A program made the translations under genes and the position numbers. Positions 1 to 10,621 of a stretch of DNA of 64,000 nucleotides are shown here, piece by piece. The stretch comes from Desulfurobacterium thermolithotrophum DSM 11699. GTDB lineage: Bacteria; Aquificota; Aquificia; Desulfurobacteriales; Desulfurobacteriaceae. Where the stretch lies: positions 1,246,501 to 1,310,500 of the forward strand of contig NC_015185.1 of NCBI RefSeq assembly GCF_000191045.1. Direction: 5' to 3'. How positions within the stretch are numbered: position 1 is the first letter of the stretch; every line of letters starts with the position of its first letter. The notes beneath the pieces are model-generated. The model ran no database searches. It was not told the DNA's origin and worked only from the letters and a program-made list of their open reading frames with translations.

Positions 1-1
1 T

Positions 2-1891
2 GTTGAAAAAGCAAAATTTGAGTACTTAAAGGATTTAATAGAAACAGGATGTGAATATTTAGGAATTTCCTCTTATACGAAAGCTTCAAAGTTGTCAAAA
101 AAGGAACTCGACTTTCTTTTCTATGCAGAGAAACAGGAATTAAGAGTCTTTAACACAGTTCCTTATAGCCGTGGAAACTATAAACCTTACTACTTTGAAG
201 GAATAATCAGACACCTTGAAAGACGGTATATGGAATCAGAATCTGATTACGTTAAAGAATTGATAGAGCCATATCTTAGAGAAGTTACATGTGAAAAGTG
301 TAAGGGAAGAAGGTTAAATGAAGAAGCTCTTTCTGTAAAGATTGGTGGGCTTAATATTGCTGAAGTTGAATTTATGAGTGTTAAAGAGTGTTATGAGTTC
401 TTTAAAAGGATGAAGTTTTCAGGTCAAAAAGCAATTGTTGCTGAAAGAGTTTTAAAAGAAGTAAAGAATAGACTTAAGTTCTTACTCGATGTTGGTCTTG
501 ACTATTTAACCCTTGATAGGAGAACTTCTACTCTTTCCGGTGGTGAGTCTCAAAGAATAAGACTTGCAACACAAATAGGTTCACGGCTTACAGGAGTTCT
601 CTATGTTCTTGATGAGCCAAGTATAGGTCTTCACCAAAGAGATAACAGAAGGCTTATTGATACCCTTAAAGGTTTGAGGGATCTTGGTAATACTGTTGTT
701 GTTGTTGAACATGACATTGAAACTATAGAAAGTGCCGACTTTATCGTTGATATGGGGCCAGGTGCTGGAGTCCATGGTGGTGAAGTTGTTGCTGTAGGAA
801 CGCCGGAAGAGATAAAGAGTAGTGAAAGATCTCTGACGGGTAAGTACCTTTCTGGTAAGCTGAAGATTGAAGTTCCCAAAGAGAGGAGAAAACCCGCAGA
901 TAAGTGGTTGCGGATAATTGGCGCAAGGGAACACAACCTTAAAAACATTACTGTTGAGATTCCATTGGGACTTTTTGTCTGTGTTACCGGTGTTTCAGGT
1001 TCGGGAAAATCTACTTTAATAAACGAAATCCTTTATAAAGCATTGGCAAAGGAAATCTATAAAAGTAAGGTAACTCCTGGAAAACATGACAGGATTGAGG
1101 GACTTGAGTTTGTTGATAAAGTTGTGAGAGTTGATCAGTCTCCAATTGGCAGGACTCCAAGATCAAACCCAGCCACTTATGTAGATGTTTTTACACATAT
1201 CAGGGAACTCTTTGCTGCAACTCCAGAAGCAAGGGCAAGAGGTTATAAAAAGGGAAGATTTTCATTTAATGTTCCAGGTGGTAGGTGTGAAGCCTGTAAG
1301 GGTGATGGAGTTGTAAAGATTGAGATGCATTTTTTGCCAGATGTCTATGTAACCTGTGAAACTTGCGGTGGGAAACGCTACAACAGAGAAACTCTTGAGA
1401 TTACTTATAAAGGTAAGAACATTTACGACATTCTTGAAATGACCGTTGAGGAAGCTATAGAGTTCTTCAAAAATCATCCAAAAATCCTAAATAAACTCCA
1501 AACCCTTTATGATGTAGGTTTAGGTTACATAAAACTAGGACAACCTGCAACAACCCTTTCAGGTGGCGAAGCGCAGAGAATAAAACTTGCAAAAGAACTT
1601 TCTAAAAAGGGAACAGGAAAAACCGTTTATATCCTTGATGAACCAACAACGGGACTTCACATACACGATATAAAAAAATTAATAGATGTTCTTCAAAGAC
1701 TTGTAGATAAAGGTAATACAGTAATAGTCATTGAACATAACCTTGACTTTATAAAATGTGCCGACTGGATAATTGATCTTGGCCCTGAAGGGGGAAATAG
1801 GGGTGGAGAAGTCGTTGCTATAGGAAGTCCTGAAGAAGTTGCAAAGACAGATACCTGGACAGGTAAGTTTTTAAGAGAAGTTCTGTCGTAG
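2..1891 (+). CDS. uvrA: Excinuclease ABC subunit A, 3' part (5' end outside window)
   Basis: UvrA is the damage-recognition ATPase of nucleotide excision repair. The frame is open from base 2, so 629 residues are visible out of the roughly 940 usual for the family; the first Walker A lies upstream of the window. Visible in order: the insertion domain with CEKCKGRR (first zinc-site half), first signature LSGGESQR, Walker [14 protein letters not shown], second Walker [10 protein letters not shown], the second zinc module (CEAC and, about 20 residues on, CETC), second signature LSGGEAQR and Walker [15 protein letters not shown] at 92 can serve as a computed start but is internal. The gene is followed by a convergent gene remnant with no clear terminator between them. 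Confidence 0.97.
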   Translation, partial: VEKAKFEYLKDLIETGCEYLGISSYTKASKLSKKELDFLFYAEKQELRVFNTVPYSRGNYKPYYFEGIIRHLERRYMESESDYVKELIEPYLREVTCEKCKGRRLNEEALSVKIGGLNIAEVEFMSVKECYEFFKRMKFSGQKAIVAERVLKEVKNRLKFLLDVGLDYLTLDRRTSTLSGGESQRIRLATQIGSRLTGVLYVLDEPSIGLHQRDNRRLIDTLKGLRDLGNTVVVVEHDIETIESADFIVDMGPGAGVHGGEVVAVGTPEEIKSSERSLTGKYLSGKLKIEVPKERRKPADKWLRIIGAREHNLKNITVEIPLGLFVCVTGVSGSGKSTLINEILYKALAKEIYKSKVTPGKHDRIEGLEFVDKVVRVDQSPIGRTPRSNPATYVDVFTHIRELFAATPEARARGYKKGRFSFNVPGGRCEACKGDGVVKIEMHFLPDVYVTCETCGGKRYNRETLEITYKGKNIYDILEMTVEEAIEFFKNHPKILNKLQTLYDVGLGYIKLGQPATTLSGGEAQRIKLAKELSKKGTGKTVYILDEPTTGLHIHDIKKLIDVLQRLVDKGNTVIVIEHNLDFIKCADWIIDLGPEGGNRGGEVVAIGSPEEVAKTDTWTGKFLREVLS

Positions 1892-1944
1892 AAAAAGAAA
1901 AATAAAAGAAATGTTAGCTGTTTGAAGGGGAAATATACAGTTAG

Positions 1945-2202
1945 GTTATATATTTGAGTAAGTTCATCTATTCTTACAAGTTGCTCTAGTTTTTCATTTA
2001 ATTCTTTAAGTTCTTTTGCCATGGAAGCATACTTATAAGCAAGAGGCGGTGCGATAATTAAAGGTAAAATCGTGGAAAGAAAAATTCCAGCTAAAAGTGC
2101 TTTCCCTTTTAAGTTTAAAGCTAAATCAGTTAATATAGTCGTAGGAACAGAAATACAAAGAGCTATTAAAGTAACAATTAAAACTTCCTTTTTTATATTC
2201 AA
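1945..2202 (-). pseudogene. Truncated membrane diguanylate cyclase (GGDEF) remnant
   Basis: Starts at a TTG with a good Shine-Dalgarno site (GGGGGA). It encodes two hydrophobic segments (about residues 6-30 and 35-57), a short charged helix (MAKELKELNEKLEQL) and then RIDELTQIYN, which matches the beginning of GGDEF domains (typically DxLTxLxNR). After residue 86 the similarity stops: the frame continues only as meaningless sequence antisense to the uvrA tail. The GGDEF active site is therefore absent. I read this as the 5' stump of a membrane-anchored diguanylate cyclase whose catalytic part was deleted at the uvrA 3' end. A surviving short membrane protein is possible but less likely. Confidence 0.6.
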
Positions 2203-2242
2203 AAATCCCCCGTGATGAAGTTGGGAAGGAATTATAACACTA

Positions 2243-2776
2243 TTATTTAAATTCGTTATAAAAGAGCTCTGACGTTAATTTATCTATGTTAGTAAAGTGG
2301 ATTTCTCTTATAGTTGTTTCAGGATGACTATCAATATATTTTTGAACTTCGTCAGCTATGACTTTTACTCCTAGTTCTTTTGGATACCCAAATACTCCCG
2401 TACTTACAGCCGGCAAAGCTATAGATTTGAGTTTTAGTCTTTCAGCAACTTCAAGAGCAGATCTTATAGCACTTCTTAGCTTTTCTTCTTCGTTTCCCTC
2501 TCCCCAAATAGGACCTACTGTGTGAATTACGTATTTTGCCTTAAGATTGCCAGCAGAGGTATAAACAGCTTTACCTGTTGGGACGTAGCCAATTCTATTG
2601 CTTTCTTCTTGAATAATTGTTCCTCCTTTTTTCACAATAGCACCTGCTACACCTCCCCCATGCTGCAAGCTACTATTTGCAGCGTTTACTATTGCTTCAG
2701 TACATTCATCTGTAATATCACCGTGAATAACTTTTATCTTTACTCCATTGTAATTTTTTTCAAGAAGAACTTTCAT
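2243..2776 (-). CDS. Macro domain protein (ADP-ribose / O-acetyl-ADP-ribose hydrolase type)
   Basis: A 177-residue single macro domain. IVHGDIT-like strand followed by [20 protein letters not shown] is the ADP-ribose-binding signature, with the asparagine of NAAN and the glycine-rich loop intact; [13 protein letters not shown] is the second phosphate loop. Members of this MacroD-like group remove ADP-ribose or deacetylate O-acetyl-ADP-ribose. I use the ATG at 2776, preceded by AGGAGGG, rather than an in-frame start 24 nt upstream. Its ATG overlaps the rsmE stop by one base (TAATG), so the two are probably translationally coupled. Confidence 0.9.
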   Translation of the reverse strand: MKVLLEKNYNGVKIKVIHGDITDECTEAIVNAANSSLQHGGGVAGAIVKKGGTIIQEESNRIGYVPTGKAVYTSAGNLKAKYVIHTVGPIWGEGNEEEKLRSAIRSALEVAERLKLKSIALPAVSTGVFGYPKELGVKVIADEVQKYIDSHPETTIREIHFTNIDKLTSELFYNEFK

Positions 2777-3501
2777 TAATACCCTCCTAAATCTCCCCAC
2801 AAGAATTGCACCAATGTCATACCCGCTATTGCCGCTGTTTCTGCCCTTAGTATTCTCTTTCCAAGATATATAGGTTTAAATCCTTTTTCCTTTAGAATTT
2901 CTATCTCTTCCTTGTCAAAACCTCCTTCAGGACCAACAATCAAAGAAACAGAAGAAGCTGAAAAAGATTCATAATCCTTTAAGCTCTTTCCTCCCTTTTC
3001 CCAAAGAACAAATAAAAGATCGCTGTTGTTTTCTATTTCTGGAAGTTTTACTGGAGAATGAACAATTGGAAGAATATTTCTTCCACACTGTTTTGCTGCA
3101 TTCACAACAATTTCTTCCCATCTTCTTAATTTATTATCCCAGTTCTTTATATTCTGAGCGTTTGATGAACGTTTACAAACAACAGGAATAATTTCTGTTA
3201 CTCCTAACTCTGTAGCTTTCTGTATTGCTAACTCAAACTTTTGAAGTTTATTTGTTAACCCCATGTAAAGCGTTGTTTTTAAATGACTATCTCTGTTAAT
3301 ATTTATCTCTTCAAGAACCTTTAACCTAACAGAAGTTGGAGAGGCAGCTTCTATCTCTGCTAAATATTCTCTTCCTTCTCCATCAAAAATAATTATTTCG
3401 TCTCCTTTTCTAAGTCTTAAAACTTTTAAAGCATGGCGAGCTTCCTGTCCTCGAAGGTAAGCCACGCCATTACCAACTTTATCTACTTTAAATCGCTGCA
3501 T
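2776..3501 (-). CDS. rsmE: 16S rRNA (uracil1498-N3)-methyltransferase
   Basis: 241 residues, the usual size. N-terminal PUA-like part with [20 protein letters not shown]-terminal SPOUT knot with [12 protein letters not shown] and [12 protein letters not shown], the two hallmark motifs that form the SAM-binding trefoil knot. It methylates U1498 in helix 44 of 16S rRNA in assembled 30S subunits. It begins 3 nt after the clpC stop and is coupled to the macro-domain gene at its other end, so clpC-rsmE-macro forms one minus-strand transcription unit. Confidence 0.95.
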   Translation of the reverse strand: MQRFKVDKVGNGVAYLRGQEARHALKVLRLRKGDEIIIFDGEGREYLAEIEAASPTSVRLKVLEEININRDSHLKTTLYMGLTNKLQKFELAIQKATELGVTEIIPVVCKRSSNAQNIKNWDNKLRRWEEIVVNAAKQCGRNILPIVHSPVKLPEIENNSDLLFVLWEKGGKSLKDYESFSASSVSLIVGPEGGFDKEEIEILKEKGFKPIYLGKRILRAETAAIAGMTLVQFLWGDLGGY

Positions 3502-3504
3502 TTT

Positions 3505-5967
3505 TTATACTCCCATTGTCTGCTTCTTCTTTCGACTCTTTTTTTCTCTCACTGAAATCTTTCCTTTTGGTGTTATGTCAAAAACAACATTACCACCTTC
3601 AGTAAATCTTCCCATTAGTATTTCATCTGTAAGTCTATCTTCAATAAGAGATTGAAGAGCTCTTCTTATTGTCCTTGCCCCATATTCCTTCTTGAATTCT
3701 CTGTTAACAACGTATTCTATAAATCTGTTTGTAACATGAACCTTTAAGTTTCTTTCCTTCAGCTCTTCGTTCAACCTTTCAACCTGTCTTCTTACAATTT
3801 CTTTTACATCTTCCTTTGTAAGTGGATGGAAAACAATTATTTCGTCTAATCTATTTACAAATTCAGGTTTAAAGTATCGCTTGACCTCGTCAAGAACAAA
3901 TGACTTCATTCTTTCAAAGGAACGCTCTTCTTCTTTTCCATCCGTTACTTCAAATCCCATTCCTTTTTGAGAGGAAATAAGATGCTTTGCTCCAAGGTTT
4001 GAAGTCATAATTAGTATTGCGTTCGTAAATGAAACTGTTCTTCCAAGTCCATCTGTAAGTCTTCCATCTTCCATAATTTGAAGAAGAATATTAAGAACAT
4101 CAGGATGCGCCTTTTCTATCTCATCAAGGAGAATTACTGTATAAGGTTTACGTCTAACAGCTTCTGTTAACTGTCCACCTTCTTCATAACCAATATATCC
4201 TGGAGGTGCACCAATGAGCCTTGATACTGTATGTTTTTCCATGTATTCAGACATATCAATTCTTATCATTGCCTTTTCATCACCAAAAAGAGCTTCAGCA
4301 AGAGCTTTTGCCAGTTCAGTCTTTCCAACTCCTGTTGGTCCAAGGAATAGAAAAGAACCAATAGGTCTTTGAGCACTACTCCTTATTCCAAGTCTTGAAC
4401 GTTTAATAGCCTTTGCAACCGCTTTAACGGCTTCTTCTTGGCCAACAACTCTTTTATGAAGTTCACCTTCAAGCCTAAGTAATTTTTCCGCTTCTTTTTC
4501 CTGAAGCTGTTGAACCGGTATTCCTGTCCATAGTGCAACTATTTCTTCAACTTTAGCTTCGTCTATAACTATTTTTTCCTCCTTTTGTTTTCTCTTTAGT
4601 TTTCTCTTTATCTCTTCAAGTTCAGCAAGAAGAACGAGTTCTTGCTGCTTGTAGTAATGAGCCTTTTCGTATTCAGCCATTGCCAAAGCTTCTTCTTTAA
4701 GTGATTTAACTTTTTCTATTTCTTTCTCAAGTTCTTCTACTTTGCTATCTTTGCGACTTGCTTGAAGTTGCGCTTTAGCACCTGCTTCATCAATTATGTC
4801 AATTGCCTTATCTGGCAATTTTCTGTCATTTATGTACCTTACAGAAAGTTTTACTGCTCTTTCAATAGCTCCATCTGTTATTTCAACGTTATGGAATTCC
4901 TCAAATTTTGGTTTAAGACCTTTAAGTATCTCAATTGCATCTTCAACAGTTGGTTCTTCAACCATTACAGGCTGGAACCTTCTTTCAAGAGCTCCATCTT
5001 TTTCTATGTATTTTCTATACTCATCTATTGTTGTTGCTCCAATTACCTGAATTTCTCCCCTTGATAAAGAAGGTTTCAGTATATTTGAAGCGTCCATTGA
5101 ACCTTCTGCTGCTCCAGCACCAACAAGAGTATGGATTTCATCAATAAAAAGAATCACATTTTTATTGTTCTCCAACTCTTTAACAATCGCTTTTAATCTT
5201 TCCTCAAACTGACCTCTATACTTGGTTCCTGCAATGAGAGAAGCCATATCAAGAGATACTATTCTCTTATTCTTTAGTTTTTCCGGCACATCACCCTTAG
5301 CAATTTTTAGAGCAAGTCCTTCTACAATTGCTGTTTTGCCAACACCAGGTTCACCTATTAAAACAGGATTGTTCTTTCTTCGTCTTGCAAGTATATGAGT
5401 TACCCTTTCAATCTCTTTTTCTCTTCCAATTACGGGATCAAGCTTACCTTCCTCTGCAAGCTTTGTAAGATCTCTTCCAAATTTGTCAAGGTTTGGTGTA
5501 GAAGACCTCTTGGTAGCCTTTTTCTCTCTTGCTATACCTTTGAGAAGATTTGAAACCTCTCTCCTTAATGTATAGTGATCAAGGCCATAACTTCTCAAAA
5601 TTCTTCCAGCAAGACCAAGTCTTTCTTTTGCAAGAGCTATAAACAGGTGTTCTGGTCCTACATAAGCATGACCTAGAATTTTGGATTCTTCTAAAGCATG
5701 CTCAAGAACTCTTCTAGCTTCTGTAGAGAAAGTTATAGTATTTACATCAACTTCATAGCTTACAGGTTGAACTTGAGATATAATAATTTCCTGAATTCTT
5801 GCCTTTGAAATGTTATACTTTGATAGTATTTGGTTTGCAATCTCATCATCCCTTAAAAGAGCTAATAAAATATGCTCTGTACCAAGTTTTTCGCATCTTA
5901 AAGCAACAGCTTGTTCTTTAGACTTAATAATTATCTGTCTTGCTTTAGCCGTAAATCTTTCAAACAT
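3505..5967 (-). CDS. clpC: ClpC-type AAA+ protease ATPase
   Basis: 820 residues. Two Clp-N repeats at the N-terminus (about 1-145), first AAA+ module with Walker [10 protein letters not shown] and Walker B ILFIDEIH, a UVR-like coiled middle region (about 410-460), second AAA+ module with GPTGVGKTE and [11 protein letters not shown], then the Clp D2-small domain. The middle region is short, as in ClpC/ClpA rather than the disaggregase ClpB, and a GMGF sequence in the second module fits the position of the ClpP-docking loop. It would unfold substrates for ClpP, which is not in the window. It lies 20 nt downstream of the lolD-like gene. Confidence 0.93.
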   Translation of the reverse strand: MFERFTAKARQIIIKSKEQAVALRCEKLGTEHILLALLRDDEIANQILSKYNISKARIQEIIISQVQPVSYEVDVNTITFSTEARRVLEHALEESKILGHAYVGPEHLFIALAKERLGLAGRILRSYGLDHYTLRREVSNLLKGIAREKKATKRSSTPNLDKFGRDLTKLAEEGKLDPVIGREKEIERVTHILARRRKNNPVLIGEPGVGKTAIVEGLALKIAKGDVPEKLKNKRIVSLDMASLIAGTKYRGQFEERLKAIVKELENNKNVILFIDEIHTLVGAGAAEGSMDASNILKPSLSRGEIQVIGATTIDEYRKYIEKDGALERRFQPVMVEEPTVEDAIEILKGLKPKFEEFHNVEITDGAIERAVKLSVRYINDRKLPDKAIDIIDEAGAKAQLQASRKDSKVEELEKEIEKVKSLKEEALAMAEYEKAHYYKQQELVLLAELEEIKRKLKRKQKEEKIVIDEAKVEEIVALWTGIPVQQLQEKEAEKLLRLEGELHKRVVGQEEAVKAVAKAIKRSRLGIRSSAQRPIGSFLFLGPTGVGKTELAKALAEALFGDEKAMIRIDMSEYMEKHTVSRLIGAPPGYIGYEEGGQLTEAVRRKPYTVILLDEIEKAHPDVLNILLQIMEDGRLTDGLGRTVSFTNAILIMTSNLGAKHLISSQKGMGFEVTDGKEEERSFERMKSFVLDEVKRYFKPEFVNRLDEIIVFHPLTKEDVKEIVRRQVERLNEELKERNLKVHVTNRFIEYVVNREFKKEYGARTIRRALQSLIEDRLTDEILMGRFTEGGNVVFDITPKGKISVREKKSRKKKQTMGV

Positions 5968-5987
5968 ATGTACTCCTTCAATTGGTT

Positions 5988-6662
5988 TTAGTTTAATAAG
6001 ATACCATCCTTTATAAAGTATATGTTATCTGCAAACTTTTCCAGGTCTTTGTTATGAGTAGCTATTAAGAAAGTAGTACCAAACTTTTTGTTTAATTCCC
6101 GCATGAGGGACAAAACTGAAGCAGTAGTTTCGGTATCAAGATTTCCTGTAGGTTCATCTGCCAAAACAATTTCTGGAGAATTTATAAGAGCTCTTGCAAT
6201 CGCAGCTCTTTGTTTCTCACCGCCCGAAATCTCAAACGGTCTGTGAGATAATCTATACCCAAGACCTATAATTTGCAATAGCTCTGTTGCTTTCTTTTTT
6301 GCTTCAGATTTTTTCTCCCCAGCAAGAAGTAGAGGAACCATCACATTTTCAAGAATCGTTAACTCATTTATAAGATAGTGAAACTGGAAAACAAATCCAA
6401 TTTTTTTATTTCTAAAAGTAGCAAGTTTTTTGCTATTTAACAAGGATAAATCTTTTCCCTTATAAAGAACTTTTCCTTCTGTTGGTTTATCAAGAGTTCC
6501 AAGAAGGTGAAGTAAGGTAGATTTTCCAGAACCTGAAGCTCCCATAAGTAAAGAAAATTCCCCTTTTCTTAATTTCAAATTTACTCCTTTTAAAGCTTTT
6601 ACTTTGTCAGTTTCTGTTTCATATACTTTCCAAAGGTTAACTGTCTCAACGATGATTTCCAT
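5988..6662 (-). CDS. lolD: ABC transporter ATPase, LolD family
   Basis: 224 residues, a complete ABC ATPase: Walker A GASGSGKST, Q-loop in FQFHYLINELTILENV, signature SGGEKQRAAIARAL, Walker B VLADEPTGNLD and H-loop ATHN. Family and length match LolD/MacB-type ATPases, which in Gram-negative bacteria power release of lipoproteins from the inner membrane to LolA. The permease (LolC/E) is not adjacent, so the assignment to lipoprotein sorting rests on sequence class only. SD AAAGGAG lies in the 17-bp gap shared with the divergent CCA-adding-type gene. Confidence 0.85.
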   Translation of the reverse strand: MEIIVETVNLWKVYETETDKVKALKGVNLKLRKGEFSLLMGASGSGKSTLLHLLGTLDKPTEGKVLYKGKDLSLLNSKKLATFRNKKIGFVFQFHYLINELTILENVMVPLLLAGEKKSEAKKKATELLQIIGLGYRLSHRPFEISGGEKQRAAIARALINSPEIVLADEPTGNLDTETTASVLSLMRELNKKFGTTFLIATHNKDLEKFADNIYFIKDGILLN

Positions 6663-6666
6663 TCTA

Positions 6667-6672
6667 TATAAT
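6667..6672 (+). promoter_or_regulatory. -10 element placed for a leaderless transcript (CCA-adding-type gene)
   Basis: A perfect TATAAT ends 7 nt before the ATG at 6680, which puts the transcription start at or next to the A of the start codon. There is no Shine-Dalgarno sequence on the plus strand; the CTCCTTT between the two is the SD of lolD read on the other strand. The -35 region (TCTCAA) is poor. The same TATAAT-N7-ATG layout occurs before yihY and murJ. Confidence 0.5.
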
Positions 6673-6679
6673 CTCCTTT

Positions 6680-8128
6680 ATGGAAAAGAGAGTTTGTAAG
6701 TTAAATTTTTATCATCCTGTAATAGAAAAAATAGAAAGTTGTTTTGAAAAAGCATACCTTGTTGGTGGTTTTGTTAGAGATAAACTCTTAGGAATTTCAA
6801 AAGACACAGTCGATATTGATATAGTTACTGTAGATGAGCTCTTAAAAGTTAAAGAGTGTATTTCTAAGGTTTTAAAAGCTTCTTCCTTTACTTTTGAAAA
6901 AGAAAAAACAGTTATTACTTTTTTAAGTGACAAATTTCGCCTTGACATCAGCAATCTGCACGGAAAAACCTTGGAAGAAGACTTACTTAAAAGAGATTTT
7001 ACAATAAACGCAATTGCTGTAGATCTCAAAAAGCTCTTTTCATCATCTAACGACTATATTTTTCTAATTGATCCGTTTGGAGGTTTTGAAGATCTTAAAA
7101 AAAGACTTATAAGACCGATAAATGAAAAATCTTTAAGAGACGATCCAGTAAGAATAATTAGAGGTGTTAGGTTCAAAATACTTCTCCAATTTGACTATCA
7201 CCCCTCATTCTTAAATTATTCAAAAAAAATTTTAGAAAAACTAAAAGAATCTCCTACAGAACGGATAAAAGAAGAATTAATAAAAATTTTAAGGATTGAT
7301 AAAACATCAGAGGCATTAAAAGATTTTAACTACATAGGCATTTTTCCACTAGTTTTTCCTGAACTTGTAAGCTTAGAAAGTGTCTACCCTTCGGGAGTTC
7401 ATGAGTATAATCTAAAAGAGCATACGCTAAAGACAGTCGAGTTCTTTGAGAAGTTTTGCTTAAAAGAAAAGGACAAAATTCTCTTAGAGTTTTCAGAAAA
7501 GGTAGGTCAAAATGAACTTCTTCCTACACTCCTTGATTCTCACTTTTTAAAGCTTGTAGCTCTTTATCACGACGTTGGGAAACCTTCAACTGTAAATAAA
7601 AGAAATGGAAGATTAACATTTTACAATCACGATAAGGTAGGAGCTAAAATAACAAAAGATGCTTTTTTAAGGCTTGGATTTGGAAAAAAAGCTGCCAGTT
7701 TAGGATTTAAGGTTATAAAAAATCATCTAAGACCTTTTTTTCTATATGAACTCTTTAAAAAAGAGAAACTTTCAGATAAAGCTATTTATAACTTCTTTAA
7801 AAATGCAGAACCTTATAGTTTTCATACTCTTTTACACAGCGTAGCAGACTGGATGGCTACTTCCAAAAAAATGGAATGTGAAGTCAGCAATTTTATTAAG
7901 TTCATTCATTTTCTTTTAAGGTTTTACAGAGAAAGGTTAGAAAACCTTAAACCCCTTCTCTCAGGAAAAGAAATTATGGAAATTAAAGGTTTTGACAAGC
8001 CAAATAAGTACGTTGGAAAAATTAAAGAAAAGCTTTTAGAACTTCAAGCTATCGGCAAAGTGAAAACAGTAAAAGATGCCGTTAACTTTGTAAAGGGGTA
8101 TACCTGTGAAAATTCTATTAAAAGCTAA
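6680..8128 (+). CDS. tRNA nucleotidyltransferase (CCA-adding type) with HD domain
   Basis: 482 residues. Class II nucleotidyltransferase head with LVGGFVRDKLLG and the metal carboxylates in DTVDIDIVT, then KRDFTINAIAVDL and DPVRIIRGVRFK, which are the conserved motifs of the CCA/poly(A) polymerase family. A C-terminal HD domain is visible (ALYHDVGKPS and a second histidine in FYNHDKVGA). Some Aquificota split CCA addition between a CC-adding and an A-adding enzyme; the sequence alone does not tell which activity this protein has, so no gene symbol is given. No SD; see the -10 element just upstream. Its 3' end overlaps the next gene by 23 nt. Confidence 0.88.
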   Translation: MEKRVCKLNFYHPVIEKIESCFEKAYLVGGFVRDKLLGISKDTVDIDIVTVDELLKVKECISKVLKASSFTFEKEKTVITFLSDKFRLDISNLHGKTLEEDLLKRDFTINAIAVDLKKLFSSSNDYIFLIDPFGGFEDLKKRLIRPINEKSLRDDPVRIIRGVRFKILLQFDYHPSFLNYSKKILEKLKESPTERIKEELIKILRIDKTSEALKDFNYIGIFPLVFPELVSLESVYPSGVHEYNLKEHTLKTVEFFEKFCLKEKDKILLEFSEKVGQNELLPTLLDSHFLKLVALYHDVGKPSTVNKRNGRLTFYNHDKVGAKITKDAFLRLGFGKKAASLGFKVIKNHLRPFFLYELFKKEKLSDKAIYNFFKNAEPYSFHTLLHSVADWMATSKKMECEVSNFIKFIHFLLRFYRERLENLKPLLSGKEIMEIKGFDKPNKYVGKIKEKLLELQAIGKVKTVKDAVNFVKGYTCENSIKS

Positions 8129-9221
8129 TTGGATAGTAACTCCAGAAACAGAAGCCATAAAAGAAGGTTACGTTGTAGTTAAGAATGGAAAAATTGACGG
8201 TTACTATAAGAAAAAACCGGAAGGAAACTTTCATAAAGTAATAACTTTAAAAGGAATTCTTTATCCTCCTTTTGTTAATGCACACACCCACTTAGAACTT
8301 TCAAACTTAGATTTTAATCCAGATAGATTTCCTTCGTTTTTTGATTGGCTTTTATGGATAATTGGGAAAAGACAGTCATTTTCTGTTAGCGATATAGAAA
8401 AAGCTGTTATTAAAGGACTAAAAGAGTCTGAAAGCTACGGGGTTGGATATGTTGGAGACATTTCCTCTTTTGGAATCTCAAGAAAATTTATAAAGAGAGG
8501 GATAACCTTTTTGGAAATTATAGGAAAAGACACTGATGTCTCCTCTCTTCCTCCACCACTTTCTATTCATGCAGTTTATTCTGTTTCTTTTAAACTTATA
8601 GAAAAGATTGCTCGCGATGCTAAAGAAAGGGGATATAAATTCCAAATTCATCTTGGAGAAACGCAAGAAGAAAGTTTTTTTGTAAGATGCAAAGAAAACA
8701 AGTTTGAAAGCTTAGTTTATCCTTTCTTAGGAAGAAAGAGATATGAGTATATATGTTCAGAAAACTTAGTGAGTTATCTAAAAAGAGCAGGAGCTCTCGG
8801 TGAAAATCTCATTGCTGTTCATTGCACAAATTTATCAAAAAAAGAGCTCGATTCTCTAATGGAAGCAGATTGTGGCATTGTTCTTTGTCCTCGCAGTAAT
8901 ATACACCTCAAAACAGGGTTCCCTGATGTTCAACATCTTTTAGAATACGAAAAAGTTGGTATTGGAACCGATGGTCTTAGCACAAACCTTTCTCTTTCTG
9001 TCATTTCCGAGATAAGAACTATCTATTATAGACTTGAAGGAGCTATTCCGATTAGAAAACTACTTAGAATGGCCACTTACGGCGGAGCTAAAGCTCTTGG
9101 AATAAAGGAGTACTCTCAAAAAGCTTCTTTCACTCTCTGCGAAGTAGAAGAAGAAATTAAAGATCCTTTTACTATACTTCTTAAAGATTCGTTAAGTTTT
9201 AAATTTCTTGACTTTAAATAG
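8106..9221 (+). CDS. Amidohydrolase, aminodeoxyfutalosine deaminase-like
   Basis: 371 residues of the TRZ/ATZ amidohydrolase class. Metal ligands are visible: HTHLE (H60, H62), a histidine in FQIHLGET, one in AVHCTNLS, and the catalytic aspartate in GTDGLSTN. The short length and VNAHTHLELS match the group that includes the aminodeoxyfutalosine deaminase of the futalosine menaquinone pathway in epsilonproteobacteria, a pathway expected in Aquificota. No other menaquinone gene is nearby, so the substrate is inferred from family only. GTG start with AAAGGGG upstream, inside the end of the preceding gene. Confidence 0.75.
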   Translation: MKILLKANWIVTPETEAIKEGYVVVKNGKIDGYYKKKPEGNFHKVITLKGILYPPFVNAHTHLELSNLDFNPDRFPSFFDWLLWIIGKRQSFSVSDIEKAVIKGLKESESYGVGYVGDISSFGISRKFIKRGITFLEIIGKDTDVSSLPPPLSIHAVYSVSFKLIEKIARDAKERGYKFQIHLGETQEESFFVRCKENKFESLVYPFLGRKRYEYICSENLVSYLKRAGALGENLIAVHCTNLSKKELDSLMEADCGIVLCPRSNIHLKTGFPDVQHLLEYEKVGIGTDGLSTNLSLSVISEIRTIYYRLEGAIPIRKLLRMATYGGAKALGIKEYSQKASFTLCEVEEEIKDPFTILLKDSLSFKFLDFK

Positions 9222-9289
9222 TTAATTTGACTAAAATTGATAAAATAATTGAAAGTGAAGTGCGAGAACGCAGACAGAAGGAGAAAAGA

Positions 9290-10621
9290 ATGGTTAGAAA
9301 AATTTACGATTTTCTGAGCTCTGTAAAGCTTGCTATATTCTTTCTTCTGACTCTTGCTGTTACTTCAATAATCGGAACTATCATAGAACAACAGCAAGAC
9401 CCAGATAAGTATCTAAGGGAATATGGAGAAACTACTTATAAAATCTTTAAATTTTTAGGTTTTACCGATGTTTATCACTCTTGGTGGTACATTCTCCTTT
9501 TAATGCTCCTAGCAATTAATCTTATTGTTTGTTCCATTAAAAGACTTCCAAAAATATGGAAAGTTGCAAAAGAACCAAGAAAAACCTTTCCGGAAGGTTA
9601 TGAAAAAACATTAAAAGTTGTCCACAAAATAACTCTTGCTGGAGATATTAAAGAAATAAAGAATTCTGTTATTGACTCCTTAAATAAACTTCGTTATAAA
9701 CCAGAAGTTTCAAAAGAAGATGAAGAAGAAATTCATGTTTTTGCAGACAAAAACGTCTTCGCAAGGTTTGGAGTTTATATTGTTCACTTTGGAGTTTTGT
9801 TAGTCCTTATCGGTGGACTTCTTACTGCTGTCTTTGGCTATAGAGGTTACATGAATCTTGCTGAAGGAACCAGTAGTAACTTAGTTAGTTTTTTCAGTAG
9901 TCCTAAAATTATCGAACTTCCTTTCTCTATAAAATGTAATAAGTTCTTCATAGACTTTTATCCATCAGGTATGCCTAAAGCTTACATATCTGACCTTTCA
10001 GTAATTGAAAATGGAAAAGAAGTCTACAGGAAAAAAATAAGGGTTAACGATCCTCTAAAATACAACGGTGTTTACTTTTATCAGGCAAGTTACGGACAGG
10101 GAGTAGCAACTCTTCAAATAAAAGAAGGAAATAAAACAAAAACTGTTGAAATTGCATTTGGACAACCCATTGAACTATCACAAAACACATTTTTAAGAAT
10201 TGTTAGTATTGATGGAAATACTTTAGCAATGGGAGTAGAGTTTATACAAAACGGAAAAGTAAGAGCTGGAGTAATACAACCATTTAACTTTTTCAAAGTT
10301 CCAGGAACAGATATTGTCTTCTCTGTAGTCGATGTAAAACCTGCTTTTTATACAGGTCTTCAAGTTGCTAAAGATCCCGGAACGTGGGTTGTTTGGGTTG
10401 GAAGTACTATACTTATCCTTGGTTTAATAGTTGCTTTCTTTATTCCTCACAGAAGAGTCTGGACAAGAATAAAGAAAGGAAAAGAAGGAAAAGTAACATT
10501 AGTTATTGGAGGAATGACAAATAAGGGTACTGAAGGCCTTGCAACTGAATTAGAAGAGGTCTTAGGGGTACTAAAGTCTTCATACTGCCCAAATACCCCT
10601 AAGGAGGAAAACGATGGTTAA
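9290..10621 (+). CDS. resB: Cytochrome c biogenesis protein ResB/Ccs1
   Basis: 443 residues. Four membrane segments are visible: two near the N-terminus (about 10-31 and 66-85), one at about 161-185 and one near 375-395, with a large extracytoplasmic domain between the last two, the standard ResB plan. With CcsA it forms the system II heme export and ligation machine for c-type cytochromes. I prefer the ATG at 9290, preceded by AAGGAG, over an in-frame TTG at 9227 that has no SD. The charged C-terminal tail after the last membrane segment is about 45 residues. It overlaps ccsA by 8 nt. Confidence 0.9.
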   Translation: MVRKIYDFLSSVKLAIFFLLTLAVTSIIGTIIEQQQDPDKYLREYGETTYKIFKFLGFTDVYHSWWYILLLMLLAINLIVCSIKRLPKIWKVAKEPRKTFPEGYEKTLKVVHKITLAGDIKEIKNSVIDSLNKLRYKPEVSKEDEEEIHVFADKNVFARFGVYIVHFGVLLVLIGGLLTAVFGYRGYMNLAEGTSSNLVSFFSSPKIIELPFSIKCNKFFIDFYPSGMPKAYISDLSVIENGKEVYRKKIRVNDPLKYNGVYFYQASYGQGVATLQIKEGNKTKTVEIAFGQPIELSQNTFLRIVSIDGNTLAMGVEFIQNGKVRAGVIQPFNFFKVPGTDIVFSVVDVKPAFYTGLQVAKDPGTWVVWVGSTILILGLIVAFFIPHRRVWTRIKKGKEGKVTLVIGGMTNKGTEGLATELEEVLGVLKSSYCPNTPKEENDG

